Numbered from the stretch's first letter, positions 33,811 through 42,681 are shown. The stretch is DNA of 64,000 nucleotides from Paenibacillus woosongensis (GCF_030122845.1 NZ_CP126084.1:2604001-2668000), one strand, 5' to 3'. Made by a program: numbers and translations. The notes: a model not told the origin generated them from the letters alone.

Positions 33811-33845
33811 AGCAAAAGTTCTGCATTAAGGACTTTTGCTTTTTC
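33811..33845 (+). terminator. Terminator of the nan operon
   Basis: AGCAAAAGT (33811-33819) pairs with ACTTTTGCT (33832-33840) around a 12-nt loop, followed by TTTTC. Confidence 0.75.
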
Positions 33846-33986
33846 ATTTTGTCTGATACTTACTGAATCTCGGCGGATAGTTCTTCAGTAGAACATAAAT
33901 ATGAACAGGCGTATAGGAATGACATGTTATTGGGTCTTAAAGCCTATTTTAATAGATTTATTCACCCATATTGGTGCGAACGACTA

Positions 33987-34015
33987 TTGTCAAATAAGTA
34001 CTTGTGAACTATAAT
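33987..34015 (+). promoter_or_regulatory. Promoter of the riboswitch-cheW-mcp transcript
   Basis: TTGTCA (33987-33992), 17 bp, TATAAT (34010-34015). It gives a leader of roughly 230 nt. A 20-bp dyad TCGAACA-N6-TGTTCGA at 34063-34082 lies in the leader ahead of the aptamer. No sigma-D-type promoter was seen. Confidence 0.8.
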
Positions 34016-34099
34016 CGAGAAGTAGTATTTAGTCGAATAAAGTTGAAAATTGTATTAAATTGTCGAACAGTGTATTGTTCGAAGCTTTGAAGTGACCAC

Positions 34100-34199
34100 T
34101 GAATAGAAGGGCAAACTTGCCGAAAGGCAAGGACGCAAAGCTACAGGGGCTACTTTGTCACCGAATCAATGACATTATGCCAGCCAGTTGCCGAAATCG
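34100..34199 (+). ncRNA. Cyclic di-GMP-I (GEMM) riboswitch aptamer
   Basis: The conserved core is present in order: AGGGCAAAC, a short stem closed by GCCGAAAGGC with a GNRA-type GAAA loop, GGACGCAAAGC, a second variable stem (34141-34178), then the CCAGCC-AGTTGCCGA closing part. The GAAA tetraloop and the CAAAG-type core are the usual binding elements for c-di-GMP. An intrinsic terminator follows immediately, so ligand binding should decide read-through into cheW. Outer boundaries are approximate. Confidence 0.88.
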
Positions 34200-34203
34200 A
34201 GGG

Positions 34204-34231
34204 AATCCTCCGTTATTTAGGGAGGTTTTTT
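34204..34231 (+). terminator. Riboswitch expression-platform terminator
   Basis: CCTCC (34207-34211) pairs with GGAGG (34221-34225), followed by seven T residues. It lies between the aptamer and the ribosome binding site of cheW, as in transcription-controlling riboswitches. Confidence 0.78.
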
Positions 34232-34252
34232 GTCTTAGGAAGGGGGGATGAA

Positions 34253-34702
34253 ATGAGCCAGACGAGTGAACAATACGTTGTTTTTGCCATCAACGGCAAT
34301 GATTACGGGATTCCTGTCCTAGAAGTATCAGAAATTATCCGGATGCAAACGGTGAATTGGATTCCGAATTCGCGCCGGGAATTTCTAGGCATGATCCAGC
34401 TGAGAGAAAAACTGATCCCCATAATAAGTCTCCATACCATATTTTCAGAGGCAGAAAAGGAGTTGGATTCGAAAACCCGCATCATTATTATACATACCGA
34501 GGAAGCAAACCAGAATATCGGCATTGTCGTTGACGAAGTAAAAAAGGTCATGTTCCTCCCTAAAGAAGGAATCAACTTCCCGCCGCATATGGCGCAGCAG
34601 GCTTGGCTAAAAGGGATGTTTCAGCAGCAGGATTCCCTAATTGTGCTGCTTGACATACAAACTCTGCTTACGGATGTTAACGGCGGTTATTCGTATATTT
34701 AA
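34253..34702 (+). CDS. CheW-like chemotaxis coupling protein
   Basis: This 149-aa single CheW domain ([66 protein letters not shown]) couples receptors to the CheA kinase. The upstream part of the frame (from 34169) lies inside the riboswitch; ATG 34253 follows AAGGGGGG. The gene is co-transcribed with an MCP gene and stands apart from any main che operon, so it may be a dedicated adaptor for that receptor. Expression should depend on c-di-GMP. Confidence 0.9.
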   Translation: MSQTSEQYVVFAINGNDYGIPVLEVSEIIRMQTVNWIPNSRREFLGMIQLREKLIPIISLHTIFSEAEKELDSKTRIIIIHTEEANQNIGIVVDEVKKVMFLPKEGINFPPHMAQQAWLKGMFQQQDSLIVLLDIQTLLTDVNGGYSYI

Positions 34703-34754
34703 TATTCATCATCACAGCAAAATTAACTGTAAAATATCGAATGAGGTGGCCCTA

Positions 34755-36347
34755 ATGAAGTGGTTTTATAATCTAAAGACGTCAGTCAAGCTGATCAGTT
34801 CTTTTATTGTTTTAGCGATCATCGTTACCTTTGTAGGCTTCTATGGCTTAAACAACATGGATAAGCTGAATAATAGTATAAATGAGATGTATGACAATCG
34901 CTTATTGCCGATTACGAACGTAATGAATGCCCAAATCACCTACCAGCAAATGAGAGCGGATTTGCTGAACTTGCATATGAGCGAGTCGCAGCAAGATAAA
35001 GATAAGTATTTGGTCAAATTGGATGGATTTAAAAAAGATATTGATGACCGGATTGTGGAATATGGAACAAGAAGCTTTAACACAATAGAGCATGAAGAGC
35101 TGTACAAAAACGTTCAGCTCTCATGGCAAAACTTTCAGCGCGCTTACGATGAAGCGGTTCAATTAACAATGGAAGGTAAAAATGAGCAATTTCTTGACTA
35201 CCTTCACGGAGATTACGAGGATATCCGTGAAGACTTCAACAATTATTTAACAAGTCTTGCGACGTTAAACGTAAATAGAGCAGAGCAATCTAGCATTGAT
35301 ACGGATGTGCTTTATGCTTCGTCACGGACGGTTACGCTTGTCATTATTATTATCGCCATGCTGCTCAGTATTGCTTTCGGTTATTTGATATCCCAAGTGA
35401 TCGCCCGTCCGTTAAATCGTGTTGTCGGGCTGGTGGAAAAAGTCGCTCATGGCGACTTAACAGAGACGGAAAATATCGATACGAAGGATGAGGTTGGGCA
35501 AGTGGCCGCATCGATCAATAATATGGTGCTTAGCCTTCGCGAAACCGTAAGCAGCATTCTAGGCTTGGCGGAGAACGTCTCCGCCGCCGCAGAGCAAATT
35601 TCCGCAAGTACGGAGGAAATTGCCAGCAGCAGCACGAGTCAAGCGAACGATGCTCAAGTGATGAATGAGCTTTTCCGTGAGTTGTCCCTCGCGATTACTT
35701 CCGTAGCCCACAGTGCAGAGGAGGCATCGGAGTTGTCGAATCAAACGTTGAGGATTGCCCAGAACGGTGGCGAGGTGGTTCGTTCGTCGATCTCGGGAAT
35801 GAACCAGGTCAATGAGCAGATGGCTTTGCTCGAGGAGGATTCTAACCGAATCGGGGAAATTATTGAGGTGATCGACGACATTGCCGATCAAACGAATTTG
35901 CTCGCGCTGAATGCGGCGATTGAAGCGGCCCGTGCGGGAGACCAAGGACGAGGATTTGCGGTCGTTGCGGACGAAGTCCGGAAGCTGGCCGAGCGAAGCA
36001 GCGAAGCAACCAAACAGATTACTGCGATTATTAAAGGCATGCAGCAAAATACGAAGCATAGCGTCCGCGCGGTCGAAGAGGGCGTGAGATCCACACAGCA
36101 GACAGGCGAAGCTTTTGAGCATATTATGGCCATGGTCAATGATTCGGCACAGAAAGTCGCCGAGATTGCAGCCGCCAGCGAGGAGCAGGCTGCACAATCC
36201 TCGGATGTGCTCTCCTCGATTGAGAGTATTTCCGCCGCTACGGAAGAATCGGCCGCGAGCAGTGAAGAAACAGCTTCTACGGCACAATCCCTGGCCGAAC
36301 TGGCTGAGGAACTGAATCAGTCAGTAGCTATTTTCAAGGTCAGGTAA
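34755..36347 (+). CDS. Methyl-accepting chemotaxis protein
   Basis: This 530-aa receptor has TM1 at about residues 10-32, a four-helix-bundle (4HB_MCP) ligand domain of about 160 residues outside, TM2 near 195-218, a HAMP domain ([20 protein letters not shown]) and a long coiled-coil signalling domain with the hairpin tip [48 protein letters not shown]. Gln/Glu-rich methylation helices flank the tip. The start at ATG 34755 follows GAGGTGG; the frame's earlier start overlaps cheW. It shares the riboswitch-controlled transcript with cheW. The ligand is unknown. Confidence 0.94.
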   Translation: MKWFYNLKTSVKLISSFIVLAIIVTFVGFYGLNNMDKLNNSINEMYDNRLLPITNVMNAQITYQQMRADLLNLHMSESQQDKDKYLVKLDGFKKDIDDRIVEYGTRSFNTIEHEELYKNVQLSWQNFQRAYDEAVQLTMEGKNEQFLDYLHGDYEDIREDFNNYLTSLATLNVNRAEQSSIDTDVLYASSRTVTLVIIIIAMLLSIAFGYLISQVIARPLNRVVGLVEKVAHGDLTETENIDTKDEVGQVAASINNMVLSLRETVSSILGLAENVSAAAEQISASTEEIASSSTSQANDAQVMNELFRELSLAITSVAHSAEEASELSNQTLRIAQNGGEVVRSSISGMNQVNEQMALLEEDSNRIGEIIEVIDDIADQTNLLALNAAIEAARAGDQGRGFAVVADEVRKLAERSSEATKQITAIIKGMQQNTKHSVRAVEEGVRSTQQTGEAFEHIMAMVNDSAQKVAEIAAASEEQAAQSSDVLSSIESISAATEESAASSEETASTAQSLAELAEELNQSVAIFKVR

Positions 36348-36349
36348 AC

Positions 36350-36393
36350 AAAAAGTAGGAACCTCTCGCCGATTCAGGGGTTCCTACTTTTTT
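36350..36393 (+). terminator. Terminator of cheW-mcp
   Basis: AAAAAGTAGGAACC (36350-36363) pairs with GGTTCCTACTTTTT (36379-36392), followed by further T residues. Confidence 0.88.
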
Positions 36394-36454
36394 CTAGTCA
36401 CACCAGAATATTTCTTGATAACATGTACTGGGCGGCGGCTTCAACATTCTAGGG

Positions 36455-36641
36455 CTGGACTTTCCGACGTTGCTGTCGTATATCATACTATGGATGGTCA
36501 CAGTATATCCCCCTCATCGTAGGTACGGAAATCGCTTTTGGCGAACCGATCTTCAACATCGGGGACAATCGGCAAAATCAACAACGCGCGTTCTCCGGCA
36601 TAATTTTGCTGCACTTTCACAAGCTGCAAGAGAACAAATAA
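36455..36641 (+). pseudogene. Possible gene remnant upstream of the diguanylate cyclase
   Basis: Two protein-like pieces lie in different frames: LDFPTLLSYIILWMVTVYPP from 36455, and from about 36510 LIVGTEIAFGEPIFNIGDN continuing to FSGIILLHFHKLQENK and a TAA at 36639. A single frameshift near the CCCCC run would join them. There is no start codon or ribosome binding site. I cannot name the parent family, and this may be chance. Confidence 0.3.
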
Positions 36642-36681
36642 ATCATAATATCGTGCGGCAGCGACCTATCTAAAATCATTG

Positions 36682-36710
36682 TTTAAAACCACTTGTAAAT
36701 ATGATAGAAT
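36682..36710 (+). promoter_or_regulatory. Promoter of the diguanylate cyclase gene
   Basis: TTTAAA (36682-36687), 17 bp, TAGAAT (36705-36710), about 40 bp ahead of the gene. Confidence 0.5.
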
Positions 36711-36752
36711 GCAACGGATTAGCCTACATCAGTTGAAATGGGAGACTCGTAA

Positions 36753-38330
36753 ATGAAAAGAATGAAACTGTCGCTGCGGTATTTGATTGTTTGTGTGGCT
36801 CTATTATCTTTCAGTTTAACGCTGATAAGCAGCTTGCTGAGCGGATACGACACCAACAAGCAGACGCTGATTGCCAACACGCTGGAGACGAACCGGATGT
36901 ATGCGGAGAAGCTGGCGCAAGCGACGGATGGCTTCCTTTATACGACATTGCAGACTTTGAGCGTTAGCGCGGCGGAAATCTCGACGGTCATGGATGACGA
37001 GGCGTCTCTTCTGAAGGAAGCGAATCGTTTGAAAATGCAAACGAATATTTTCAATTCCGTGGCGATTACTGATCCCAGCGGGAAAATATTGGCTACATAT
37101 CCGCATTCGCTTGATCTTAAAGGTAGAATATTGACTTCACCTGCCAGCAAGGAAGCGCTTGAAGAGAGAAGGCCGCTCATTTCGAAACCCTACACGGGGA
37201 TTACGGGACGACTGATTATTTTTATCTCATATCCAATTTTCGATGAGCAGTATAATTATTCGGGTCTGGTTGGCGGGACGCTTTATTTGAAGGAAATGAA
37301 CATTCTCAATGAAATTCTGGGAGAGCATTTCTACAAAGACGGCTCGTATGTTTACGTAGTAGATCAGGACGGACGTATCATATATCATCAGGATCAAAGC
37401 CGCGTTAATGAAGTCGTGGACGAGAATCCGGTCGTTCGGAAGCTGATGAATGGGGAGCGGGGGGCCGAGCGGGTCATTGACACGAAGAAGAAGGACATGC
37501 TGGCAGGATACAGTTATATTCCTACGGCCGACTGGGGCGTGGTATCGCAGCGGGATACGGAGGTAACACTGGCTCCTGCGAAGGAAATGCTGAAGAAGAT
37601 GATCGTTACCTCCTTTCCGTTCTTGTTCGTATCGCTCATATTCATCATCTGGCTGTCCAATAAAATCGCGCAGCCGCTGCATAAGCTGGCTTATTATACA
37701 GAGAATAGCACGGAGAAAAACCAGGAGAAGCATATCGCGAAAATTCCTGCTTGGTACTACGAGGTCATTCAGTTAAAGAAGGCGCTTGTTCACAGCCTCG
37801 CGATTCTTCATAATCGCATCAATTATTCCATTCATCAATCGAGGACTGATTCACTGACCAGATTGACGAATCGCCGCGGAATGGAGGAGCATATGAAGAA
37901 GTGGCTGGAGGAAGAGAAGCCATTCTCGCTGATCCTGCTGGATATCGATCATTTCAAACGGGTTAACGATACTTACGGCCATGCGGCAGGAGACCATGTG
38001 CTGCAATTTCTGGCCATACAGATGACGGAAACGGCAGGGCCGAATTCTATTTGCTGCCGCTATGGCGGAGAAGAGTTCGTCATCCTGCTGCCAGACACGG
38101 CGCAGCAGGACGCAGTCAAAGTCGCGGAGAGACTGAGATCGAAGATGGAAAGAACGGTGAGTCCATGCGGAGAAATCGTAACGGTCTCCGCGGGAGTGGC
38201 TGCATATCCCGAGCATGCCTCCGGTCTCGATGGGCTTGTGGCTAAGGCGGATGCTTCCCTGTATGAAGCGAAGAGGCGCGGACGAAATCAGATCGTCGCT
38301 TTCGAACCACACGATGTCATACAGACTTAG
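36753..38330 (+). CDS. Membrane diguanylate cyclase with dCache sensor
   Basis: The 525-aa protein has TM1 (about residues 10-30), an extracellular double-Cache domain (about 35-280; VAITDPSGKILATYP, YVYVVDQDGRIIYHQD), TM2 near 288-306, a short linker, and a GGDEF domain (about 365-520). The active-site loop is RYGGEEFVILLPD, an active GGEEF variant, and the metal/substrate segment LILLDIDHFKRVNDTYGHAAGDHVL is intact. The inhibitory I-site RxxD upstream of the loop is replaced by GPNS, so product inhibition is unlikely. It should make c-di-GMP in response to an external signal. It lies directly after the c-di-GMP-riboswitch cheW-mcp unit. Confidence 0.93.
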   Translation: MKRMKLSLRYLIVCVALLSFSLTLISSLLSGYDTNKQTLIANTLETNRMYAEKLAQATDGFLYTTLQTLSVSAAEISTVMDDEASLLKEANRLKMQTNIFNSVAITDPSGKILATYPHSLDLKGRILTSPASKEALEERRPLISKPYTGITGRLIIFISYPIFDEQYNYSGLVGGTLYLKEMNILNEILGEHFYKDGSYVYVVDQDGRIIYHQDQSRVNEVVDENPVVRKLMNGERGAERVIDTKKKDMLAGYSYIPTADWGVVSQRDTEVTLAPAKEMLKKMIVTSFPFLFVSLIFIIWLSNKIAQPLHKLAYYTENSTEKNQEKHIAKIPAWYYEVIQLKKALVHSLAILHNRINYSIHQSRTDSLTRLTNRRGMEEHMKKWLEEEKPFSLILLDIDHFKRVNDTYGHAAGDHVLQFLAIQMTETAGPNSICCRYGGEEFVILLPDTAQQDAVKVAERLRSKMERTVSPCGEIVTVSAGVAAYPEHASGLDGLVAKADASLYEAKRRGRNQIVAFEPHDVIQT

Positions 38331-38397
38331 CCTTAGCATTTATACATTGAACCATTTTTGATCTATGGTATCAGCCACTTAAATATTACGCCGACAG

Positions 38398-38418
38398 CCG
38401 ACCAGGATGACTGGTCGG
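38398..38418 (+). terminator. Stem-loop after the diguanylate cyclase gene
   Basis: CCGACCA and TGGTCGG form a 7-bp stem with a 7-nt loop, followed by TTTATT. It is a weak terminator for the gene ending at 38330. Confidence 0.5.
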
Positions 38419-38420
38419 TT

Positions 38421-38438
38421 TATTGCAAAGATGCAATA
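38421..38438. promoter_or_regulatory. Perfect dyad upstream of a LysR gene
   Basis: TATTGCA-AAGA-TGCAATA is a perfect 18-bp inverted repeat 27 bp ahead of the LysR start, a likely autoregulatory site. TTGCA/TGCAA half-sites are typical for this regulator family. Confidence 0.5.
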
Positions 38439-38465
38439 TTCATCACAGTAAAGGAGGCGTGAAGG

Positions 38466-39377
38466 ATGACCCTTCAGCAGTTGAAATACGTGATTGAGGT
38501 GGCTACCCGCGGGTCGATGAACGAAGCCGCGAAGCGCTTGTTCATTTCGCAGCCCAGCCTGTCCAATGCGATCAAGGATTTGGAGGAGGAGCTGCAGATT
38601 ACGATTTTTGAACGGACGAATAAGGGCATTGTACTCACGAAGGACGGTGCGGAATTCCTGAGCTATGCCCGTCAGGTCGTCGAGCAAGCGGCGCTGCTGG
38701 AGAGCCGCTATTTGAATGTGAAGCCGGCTCCCCAGCATTTCTCGGTATCAGCTCAGCATTATGCTTTTGCGGTCAGTGCTTTTGTGGAGCTCGTAAATCA
38801 ATATGGACATGACGAGTACGAGCTGGCGCTGCGAGAGACGAAGACCTACGAAGTGATCGAGGATGTCAAGCATATGTACAGCGAAATCGGCATCCTGTAT
38901 CTGAATGAATTCAATGCTAAGGTCATAAACAGGCTGCTGGACGATGCCGGGCTGCAATTTACCAGCTTGTTTGTGGCGCGGCCGCATATTTTTATTAGCG
39001 CCAGGAACCCTCTTGCGAAACAGCCCGTTGTCACTATTGATCAGCTCGACGATTATCCGTTCCTCTGCTTCGACCAGGGCGAATTCAACTCGTTTCATTT
39101 CTCGGAGGAAATTCTAAGCACGCTGTCCCATAAGAAGCTGATCCGGGTCAACGACAGAGCGACGTTGTTTAATTTGCTGATCGGCCTTAACGGTTATACG
39201 ATTTCCACGGGGGTGCTGAGCGCCGATTTGAACGGACGCGACATTATTCCGGTGCCCCTGGATTGTGACGAGTCAATTAATGTAGGCTGGATTTCGCATC
39301 GGAACATGCCGCTGTCGAAGCTGGGTACAGCCTATGTGGAGGCGCTCAAGGAATCTGTAGCCAAGGATTACGGTTGA
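38466..39377 (+). CDS. LysR-family transcriptional regulator
   Basis: This 303-aa LysR protein starts MTLQQLKYVIEVATRGSMNEAA, with the recognition helix ISQPSLSNAIKDLEEEL (about residues 28-44). The C-terminal effector domain resembles the CysB/MalR-like group found in Firmicutes (FVELVNQYGHDEYELALRETKTYEVIEDVKHM, ISARNPLAKQPVVTIDQLDDYPFLCFDQGE). AAAGGAGG precedes ATG 38466. The next gene is a broken MscS remnant, so the target cannot be deduced from neighbours. Confidence 0.9.
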   Translation: MTLQQLKYVIEVATRGSMNEAAKRLFISQPSLSNAIKDLEEELQITIFERTNKGIVLTKDGAEFLSYARQVVEQAALLESRYLNVKPAPQHFSVSAQHYAFAVSAFVELVNQYGHDEYELALRETKTYEVIEDVKHMYSEIGILYLNEFNAKVINRLLDDAGLQFTSLFVARPHIFISARNPLAKQPVVTIDQLDDYPFLCFDQGEFNSFHFSEEILSTLSHKKLIRVNDRATLFNLLIGLNGYTISTGVLSADLNGRDIIPVPLDCDESINVGWISHRNMPLSKLGTAYVEALKESVAKDYG

Positions 39378-39414
39378 TACAGTCTTTACTTTTTTTGATC
39401 AGAGGTGTCGGCAG

Positions 39415-39899
39415 ATGAAAATCATGGATTGGATTGTTAAATTGTCGGAACGCATCAGTTGGATTGAACTGCTGGTCGCGCTGGGAATCGTGCTTATATT
39501 CTGGTTATTTCGCAAGCTGTTTACGAAATACTTCGCAAGATGGAGAGAAGAAGAGAATCGTTTACGCTTGGCGTTGCCTTGGACTCGGATCGGGAACGGC
39601 TTGCGGCAGCTGTGGCGAGAATCGATCAGATGCTGGTCGAACACGATGAGGCTCATAAAAAGACGATTATGGTCGAGTTTAGAGATTTCAATGAGAGCAG
39701 CCTGGGCATCTTTGTGTATTTTTTTACGAAAACGACGGATTGGGCCGAGTATTTGACGGTGTGGCAGGAAATAAACTTGACCATCATGCAAATTCTAGAA
39801 GAGGAAGGAATCAAGCTTGCATATCCTGCGCAGCGGGTATTCCTTGAGGAGAAACCGGGACAGTCGGGCAGGCCTGCGCGCATGTATGAAGAAAATTAA
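39415..39899 (+). pseudogene. MscS-family mechanosensitive channel remnant
   Basis: From ATG 39415, with GAGGTG upstream, frame one encodes the N-terminal membrane anchor (MDWIVKLSERISWIELLVAL, GIVLIFWLFRKLFTKY). From about 39560 a different frame encodes the C-terminal domain of a small MscS-type channel (LDSDRERLAAAVARIDQML, TIMVEFRDFNESSLGIFVYF, continuing through WAEYLTVWQEINLTIMQIL). The pore helix and beta domain in between, about 150-200 residues, are missing. An internal deletion that shifted the frame explains both points. Not expected to form a channel. Confidence 0.75.
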
Positions 39900-39905
39900 T
39901 TTAGA

Positions 39906-39957
39906 TTGTATCTTCTGCTAATTCAGGTTATAATATTTTTGTTGAAAATAATTATCA
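39906..39957 (+). promoter_or_regulatory. Promoter with Fur box of the first siderophore-binding lipoprotein
   Basis: TTGTAT (39906-39911), 17 bp, TATAAT (39929-39934). Just downstream, TGAAAATAATTATCA (39943-39957) matches the 7-1-7 Fur consensus TGATAATNATTATCA in 14 of 15 positions. Iron-loaded Fur would block this promoter. Confidence 0.85.
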
Positions 39958-39987
39958 TTATCAGTCATACAGTGAGGAGATTCAGGA

Positions 39988-40983
39988 ATGAAGAGAAACA
40001 GAAATCCTAAATATGCTGCTGCAGCAGGAATATTAAGCTTGGTTCTGGTGTTGAGCGCCTGTTCCGGCGGGTCTGCCCCGGCTAGTACGAACGGCAACGC
40101 AAGCCCGGCTTCTGGAGGAAATCAAGTCGAAGAATCCCAGTCGGCAGAGCGTGTGCTTACGGATTCACTAGGCCATGAAATGAAGGTACCGGCGAATCCC
40201 GAACGGATCATCGCTTCCTATTTGGAGGACCATCTCGTAGCCCTAGGCGTCAAACCAGTCGCGCAATGGTCTGTAGCAGAAGGCAAGACGGTACAGAATT
40301 ATTTGCAATATGAATTGAAGGATGTACCGACGATTCCGTCCGAGCTTCCTTATGAAACGGTAATGAGCTTCCAGCCGGACTTGATCCTTATGGACAGTGC
40401 CGACATGGCAGCTGGAGATAAATATGAACAATATTCAAAAATAGCTCCTACATATTCCGTAGGCACAGAGCAGAACAATGACTGGCGGGAAGAGCTGCTT
40501 ACCGTCGGAGACGTTCTAAACAAGGCCGAGGAAGCCAAGATGGCTCTCGCGGATTACGATGCGAAGGCGAATGAGGCCAAGGAGAAGCTGCAAGCCGCCA
40601 TCGGCGAGAAATCGGCTGCAGTCCTGTGGCCTCTAGGCAAGAGCACTTACATCGTTCATGAGAAGCTGTCTAGCGGAGATGTTCTCTATCGGGATCTCGG
40701 GATGAAGGTGCCGTCCGTCGTGCAGGAAATTTCCGCTTCGGCCACGGCGAACTGGAATCAAATCTCGGCGGAGAAGCTGGCTGAGCTGGATGCAGACTAC
40801 ATTTTCATAGTCAGCTCCGCTGTACCGATGGAAGAACTGCTCGCCGATCCGATCTGGGCCGGACTACCGGCGGTGAAGCACGGCCAGATATACGAATTTG
40901 ATAATGAATCGAGCTGGCTCTATACGGGTGTGATTGCCAACGGAAAAATTATCGATGATGTATTAAATAGTATTTTGAAGTAG
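39988..40983 (+). CDS. Iron-siderophore ABC transporter substrate-binding lipoprotein 1
   Basis: This 331-aa lipoprotein has the signal peptide and lipobox SLVLVLSACSGG (Cys near residue 25), a Ser/Gly/Asn linker, then a FecB/BtuF-type binding domain beginning RVLTDSLGHEMKVPANPERIIAS, with the two lobes joined by a long helix typical of class III binding proteins. It has its own Fur-regulated promoter and its own terminator and lacks permeases of its own, so it may share the FecCD pair encoded downstream or another one. Ligand not identifiable; catecholate or hydroxamate siderophores are usual. Confidence 0.9.
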   Translation: MKRNRNPKYAAAAGILSLVLVLSACSGGSAPASTNGNASPASGGNQVEESQSAERVLTDSLGHEMKVPANPERIIASYLEDHLVALGVKPVAQWSVAEGKTVQNYLQYELKDVPTIPSELPYETVMSFQPDLILMDSADMAAGDKYEQYSKIAPTYSVGTEQNNDWREELLTVGDVLNKAEEAKMALADYDAKANEAKEKLQAAIGEKSAAVLWPLGKSTYIVHEKLSSGDVLYRDLGMKVPSVVQEISASATANWNQISAEKLAELDADYIFIVSSAVPMEELLADPIWAGLPAVKHGQIYEFDNESSWLYTGVIANGKIIDDVLNSILK

Positions 40984-41062
40984 AAAAAGAGAGGTACACG
41001 AATGGCTACTGTTCCAAAGTAGTTTTTTCATAGCGGGAACAGATGAATTCATTTTTACGAAC

Positions 41063-41112
41063 AAAAGCGCCAGTTCTCGGGCTATCTCAGCCCCGGAAAT
41101 GGCGCTTTTTGC
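41063..41112 (+). terminator. Terminator after the first binding-protein gene
   Basis: AAAAGCGCCA (41063-41072) pairs with TGGCGCTTTT (41100-41109); an inner CGGG/CCCG stem fills the loop and T residues follow. Confidence 0.82.
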
Positions 41113-41352
41113 TTCATGGCGGCTCATCTTAAGTATATTTCATACTCACCGCTTTGGACAATTCCATTTAAATGGATTTATAGTAGTTAGTTTCTGCGGT
41201 CAAGAAGGAAATGTGAATATAAATGGATTTCATGTCATTAGAAGAAGGAAAATTGTCAATCATGGAATGGACTCTGATAATAGCTGTATAAAACCCATCT
41301 AATCCCCATAAGCATTCGTTTCTGAGCATATTAGATGCATGAGATCCATTTA

Positions 41353-41395
41353 TTTTACGACCTATACGATCTATACGAAGACCTGTACGACAGGT
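41353..41395. repeat. Short degenerate tandem repeats in a gene-free gap
   Basis: CTATACGAT (41362-41370), CTATACGAA (41371-41379) and CTGTACGAC (41383-41391) repeat in tandem after a related TTTTACGAC, and CCTGT-ACG-ACAGG is a small dyad. The gap 41113-41575 otherwise holds only a stem-loop AGGAGCT/AGCTCCT (41436-41476). I see no convincing gene; a 167-aa minus-strand frame here has no ribosome binding site. Confidence 0.4.
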
Positions 41396-41575
41396 TAGTA
41401 TATCCAAACAGCTTATATAAGAGGAGCTAAAGAATAGGAGCTGGCAGCCATCTATATCACTATTGGGATAGCTCCTGTTTTGCTTGTCTTGGCTGTTGTA
41501 TCGTATCAGGACCAAGATGGAAATCGTCCAAACACCTTCTGGATTTAGTCTATGTTCCATTAGAAAAAGGCGGCC

Positions 41576-41603
41576 TATAATTTGTAATTGAGAATGATTA
41601 TCG
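41576..41603 (+). promoter_or_regulatory. -10 element and Fur box of the siderophore uptake operon
   Basis: TATAAT at 41576-41581 is followed by TGAGAATGATTATCG (41589-41603), 13 of 15 matches to the Fur 7-1-7 consensus. The arrangement (-10 then Fur box) matches the promoter at 39906. The -35 is weak. Confidence 0.75.
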
Positions 41604-41655
41604 ATGAAAAAGATACAATTCTCAAGGATGATCGAAGATGAGGGGAGAGCAAGAC

Positions 41656-42681
41656 ATGTTAAAGAAATCAACGTTTCTAGCTATAGCGTTGGGGGTGATG
41701 CTTGGTTTATCCGCGTGTGGAGCCAAGGAAGAGGTCAAGCCGGCTAACGCGGGTACAACCCTTCAGCAAACGGAGAATTCCGCTTCATCTGCCGGCAATT
41801 CCGCGAACAAGGACGGGCATGCACCGGCTGAGACAAGAACGATCAAATATTTGGGGCAGGAATACACAGTGCCGGCCGAGGTCGAGAAAATCGTCATTAC
41901 CGGTTCGGTAGAGTCGATGGAGGATGCTCTCGTACTCAACGTTAAACCGGCGGGCGCGATGACGATGGGAGGTTCTTTCGAGCCGTTATTTGCGGAAATA
42001 ACTGCAGGAGCAGTCGCGATCGGGGAGAAGACGCAGCCGAACGTCGAAACGATTCTGAAGCTGGCGCCGGACGTTATTTTGGCCAGTACGAAGTTTCCCG
42101 CTGAGACGCTGGAGAAGCTGGGCAAGGTCGGCCTGACGATTCCTGTCTCACATATTTCTACGGACTGGGAAGCAAATTTGAAGCTGCTTGCCGAACTTGC
42201 AGGCGAGGAAGAGCAAGCGGATCAATTGCTTGCATCGTACAAGCAAGAGGCCGCTGAACTGAAGGAGACAATCGAACCAGCCCTTAAAGGTAAAAGTGTG
42301 CTGATGATCCGGCTGCGTGCCGGCAATATGATGATCTACCCGGAGGACGTCTTCTTTAATCCATCGCTTTACGAAGATCTGGGAGCGGATGTACCAGAGG
42401 AAGTAAGGCAGGCGAAGGCGCAGCAAATGATTTCACTGGAGAAGCTGTCTGAGATGAATCCGGATTACCTGTTCGTCCAATTCTCAGAGGCAGAGAACAA
42501 GGACTCGCCAAAAGCGCTGGAAGAACTGCAGAGCAACCCGATCTGGAGCAGCATCAATGCGGTGAAAAACGGCAATCTGTTCGTGAACATGGTTGATCCG
42601 AGCGCTCAAGGCGGTACGGCTTACAGCAAAATTGCGTTTCTCGAAGCCATCAAGAACAGCAAATTGGCTGAAGCGAAGTGA
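41656..42681 (+). CDS. Iron-siderophore ABC transporter substrate-binding lipoprotein 2
   Basis: This 341-aa FeuA-like lipoprotein has the signal MLKKSTFLAIALGVMLGLSAC with lipobox LSAC, then a periplasmic-binding domain with TIKYLGQEYTVPAEVEKIVITGSVE and APDVILASTKFPAETLEKLGKVG. The frame opens at 41638, inside the ribosome binding site; ATG 41656 is well spaced behind GAGGGGAGAG. It overlaps the first permease frame and leads a Fur-controlled operon with two permeases and a siderophore esterase, as in the feuABC-besA set of Bacillus. Confidence 0.92.
   Translation: MLKKSTFLAIALGVMLGLSACGAKEEVKPANAGTTLQQTENSASSAGNSANKDGHAPAETRTIKYLGQEYTVPAEVEKIVITGSVESMEDALVLNVKPAGAMTMGGSFEPLFAEITAGAVAIGEKTQPNVETILKLAPDVILASTKFPAETLEKLGKVGLTIPVSHISTDWEANLKLLAELAGEEEQADQLLASYKQEAAELKETIEPALKGKSVLMIRLRAGNMMIYPEDVFFNPSLYEDLGADVPEEVRQAKAQQMISLEKLSEMNPDYLFVQFSEAENKDSPKALEELQSNPIWSSINAVKNGNLFVNMVDPSAQGGTAYSKIAFLEAIKNSKLAEAK

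Noticed and set aside
33846..34060. Sigma-D (motility) promoter ahead of cheW
   Set aside because: No TAAA/GCCGATAT-type pair found; a good sigma-A promoter is present instead.
35559..36287. 242-aa minus-strand frame opposite the MCP gene
   Set aside because: Antisense shadow of the repetitive coiled-coil coding sequence.
41340..41480. CRISPR-like or mobile-element repeats
   Set aside because: Repeats are only about 9 bp, imperfect, contiguous and few; no spacers, terminal inverted repeats or transposase.
41168..41671. 167-aa minus-strand frame in the gap between the two siderophore-binding genes
   Set aside because: No ribosome binding site, odd composition, and it overlaps the Fur box and the start of the next gene on the other strand.
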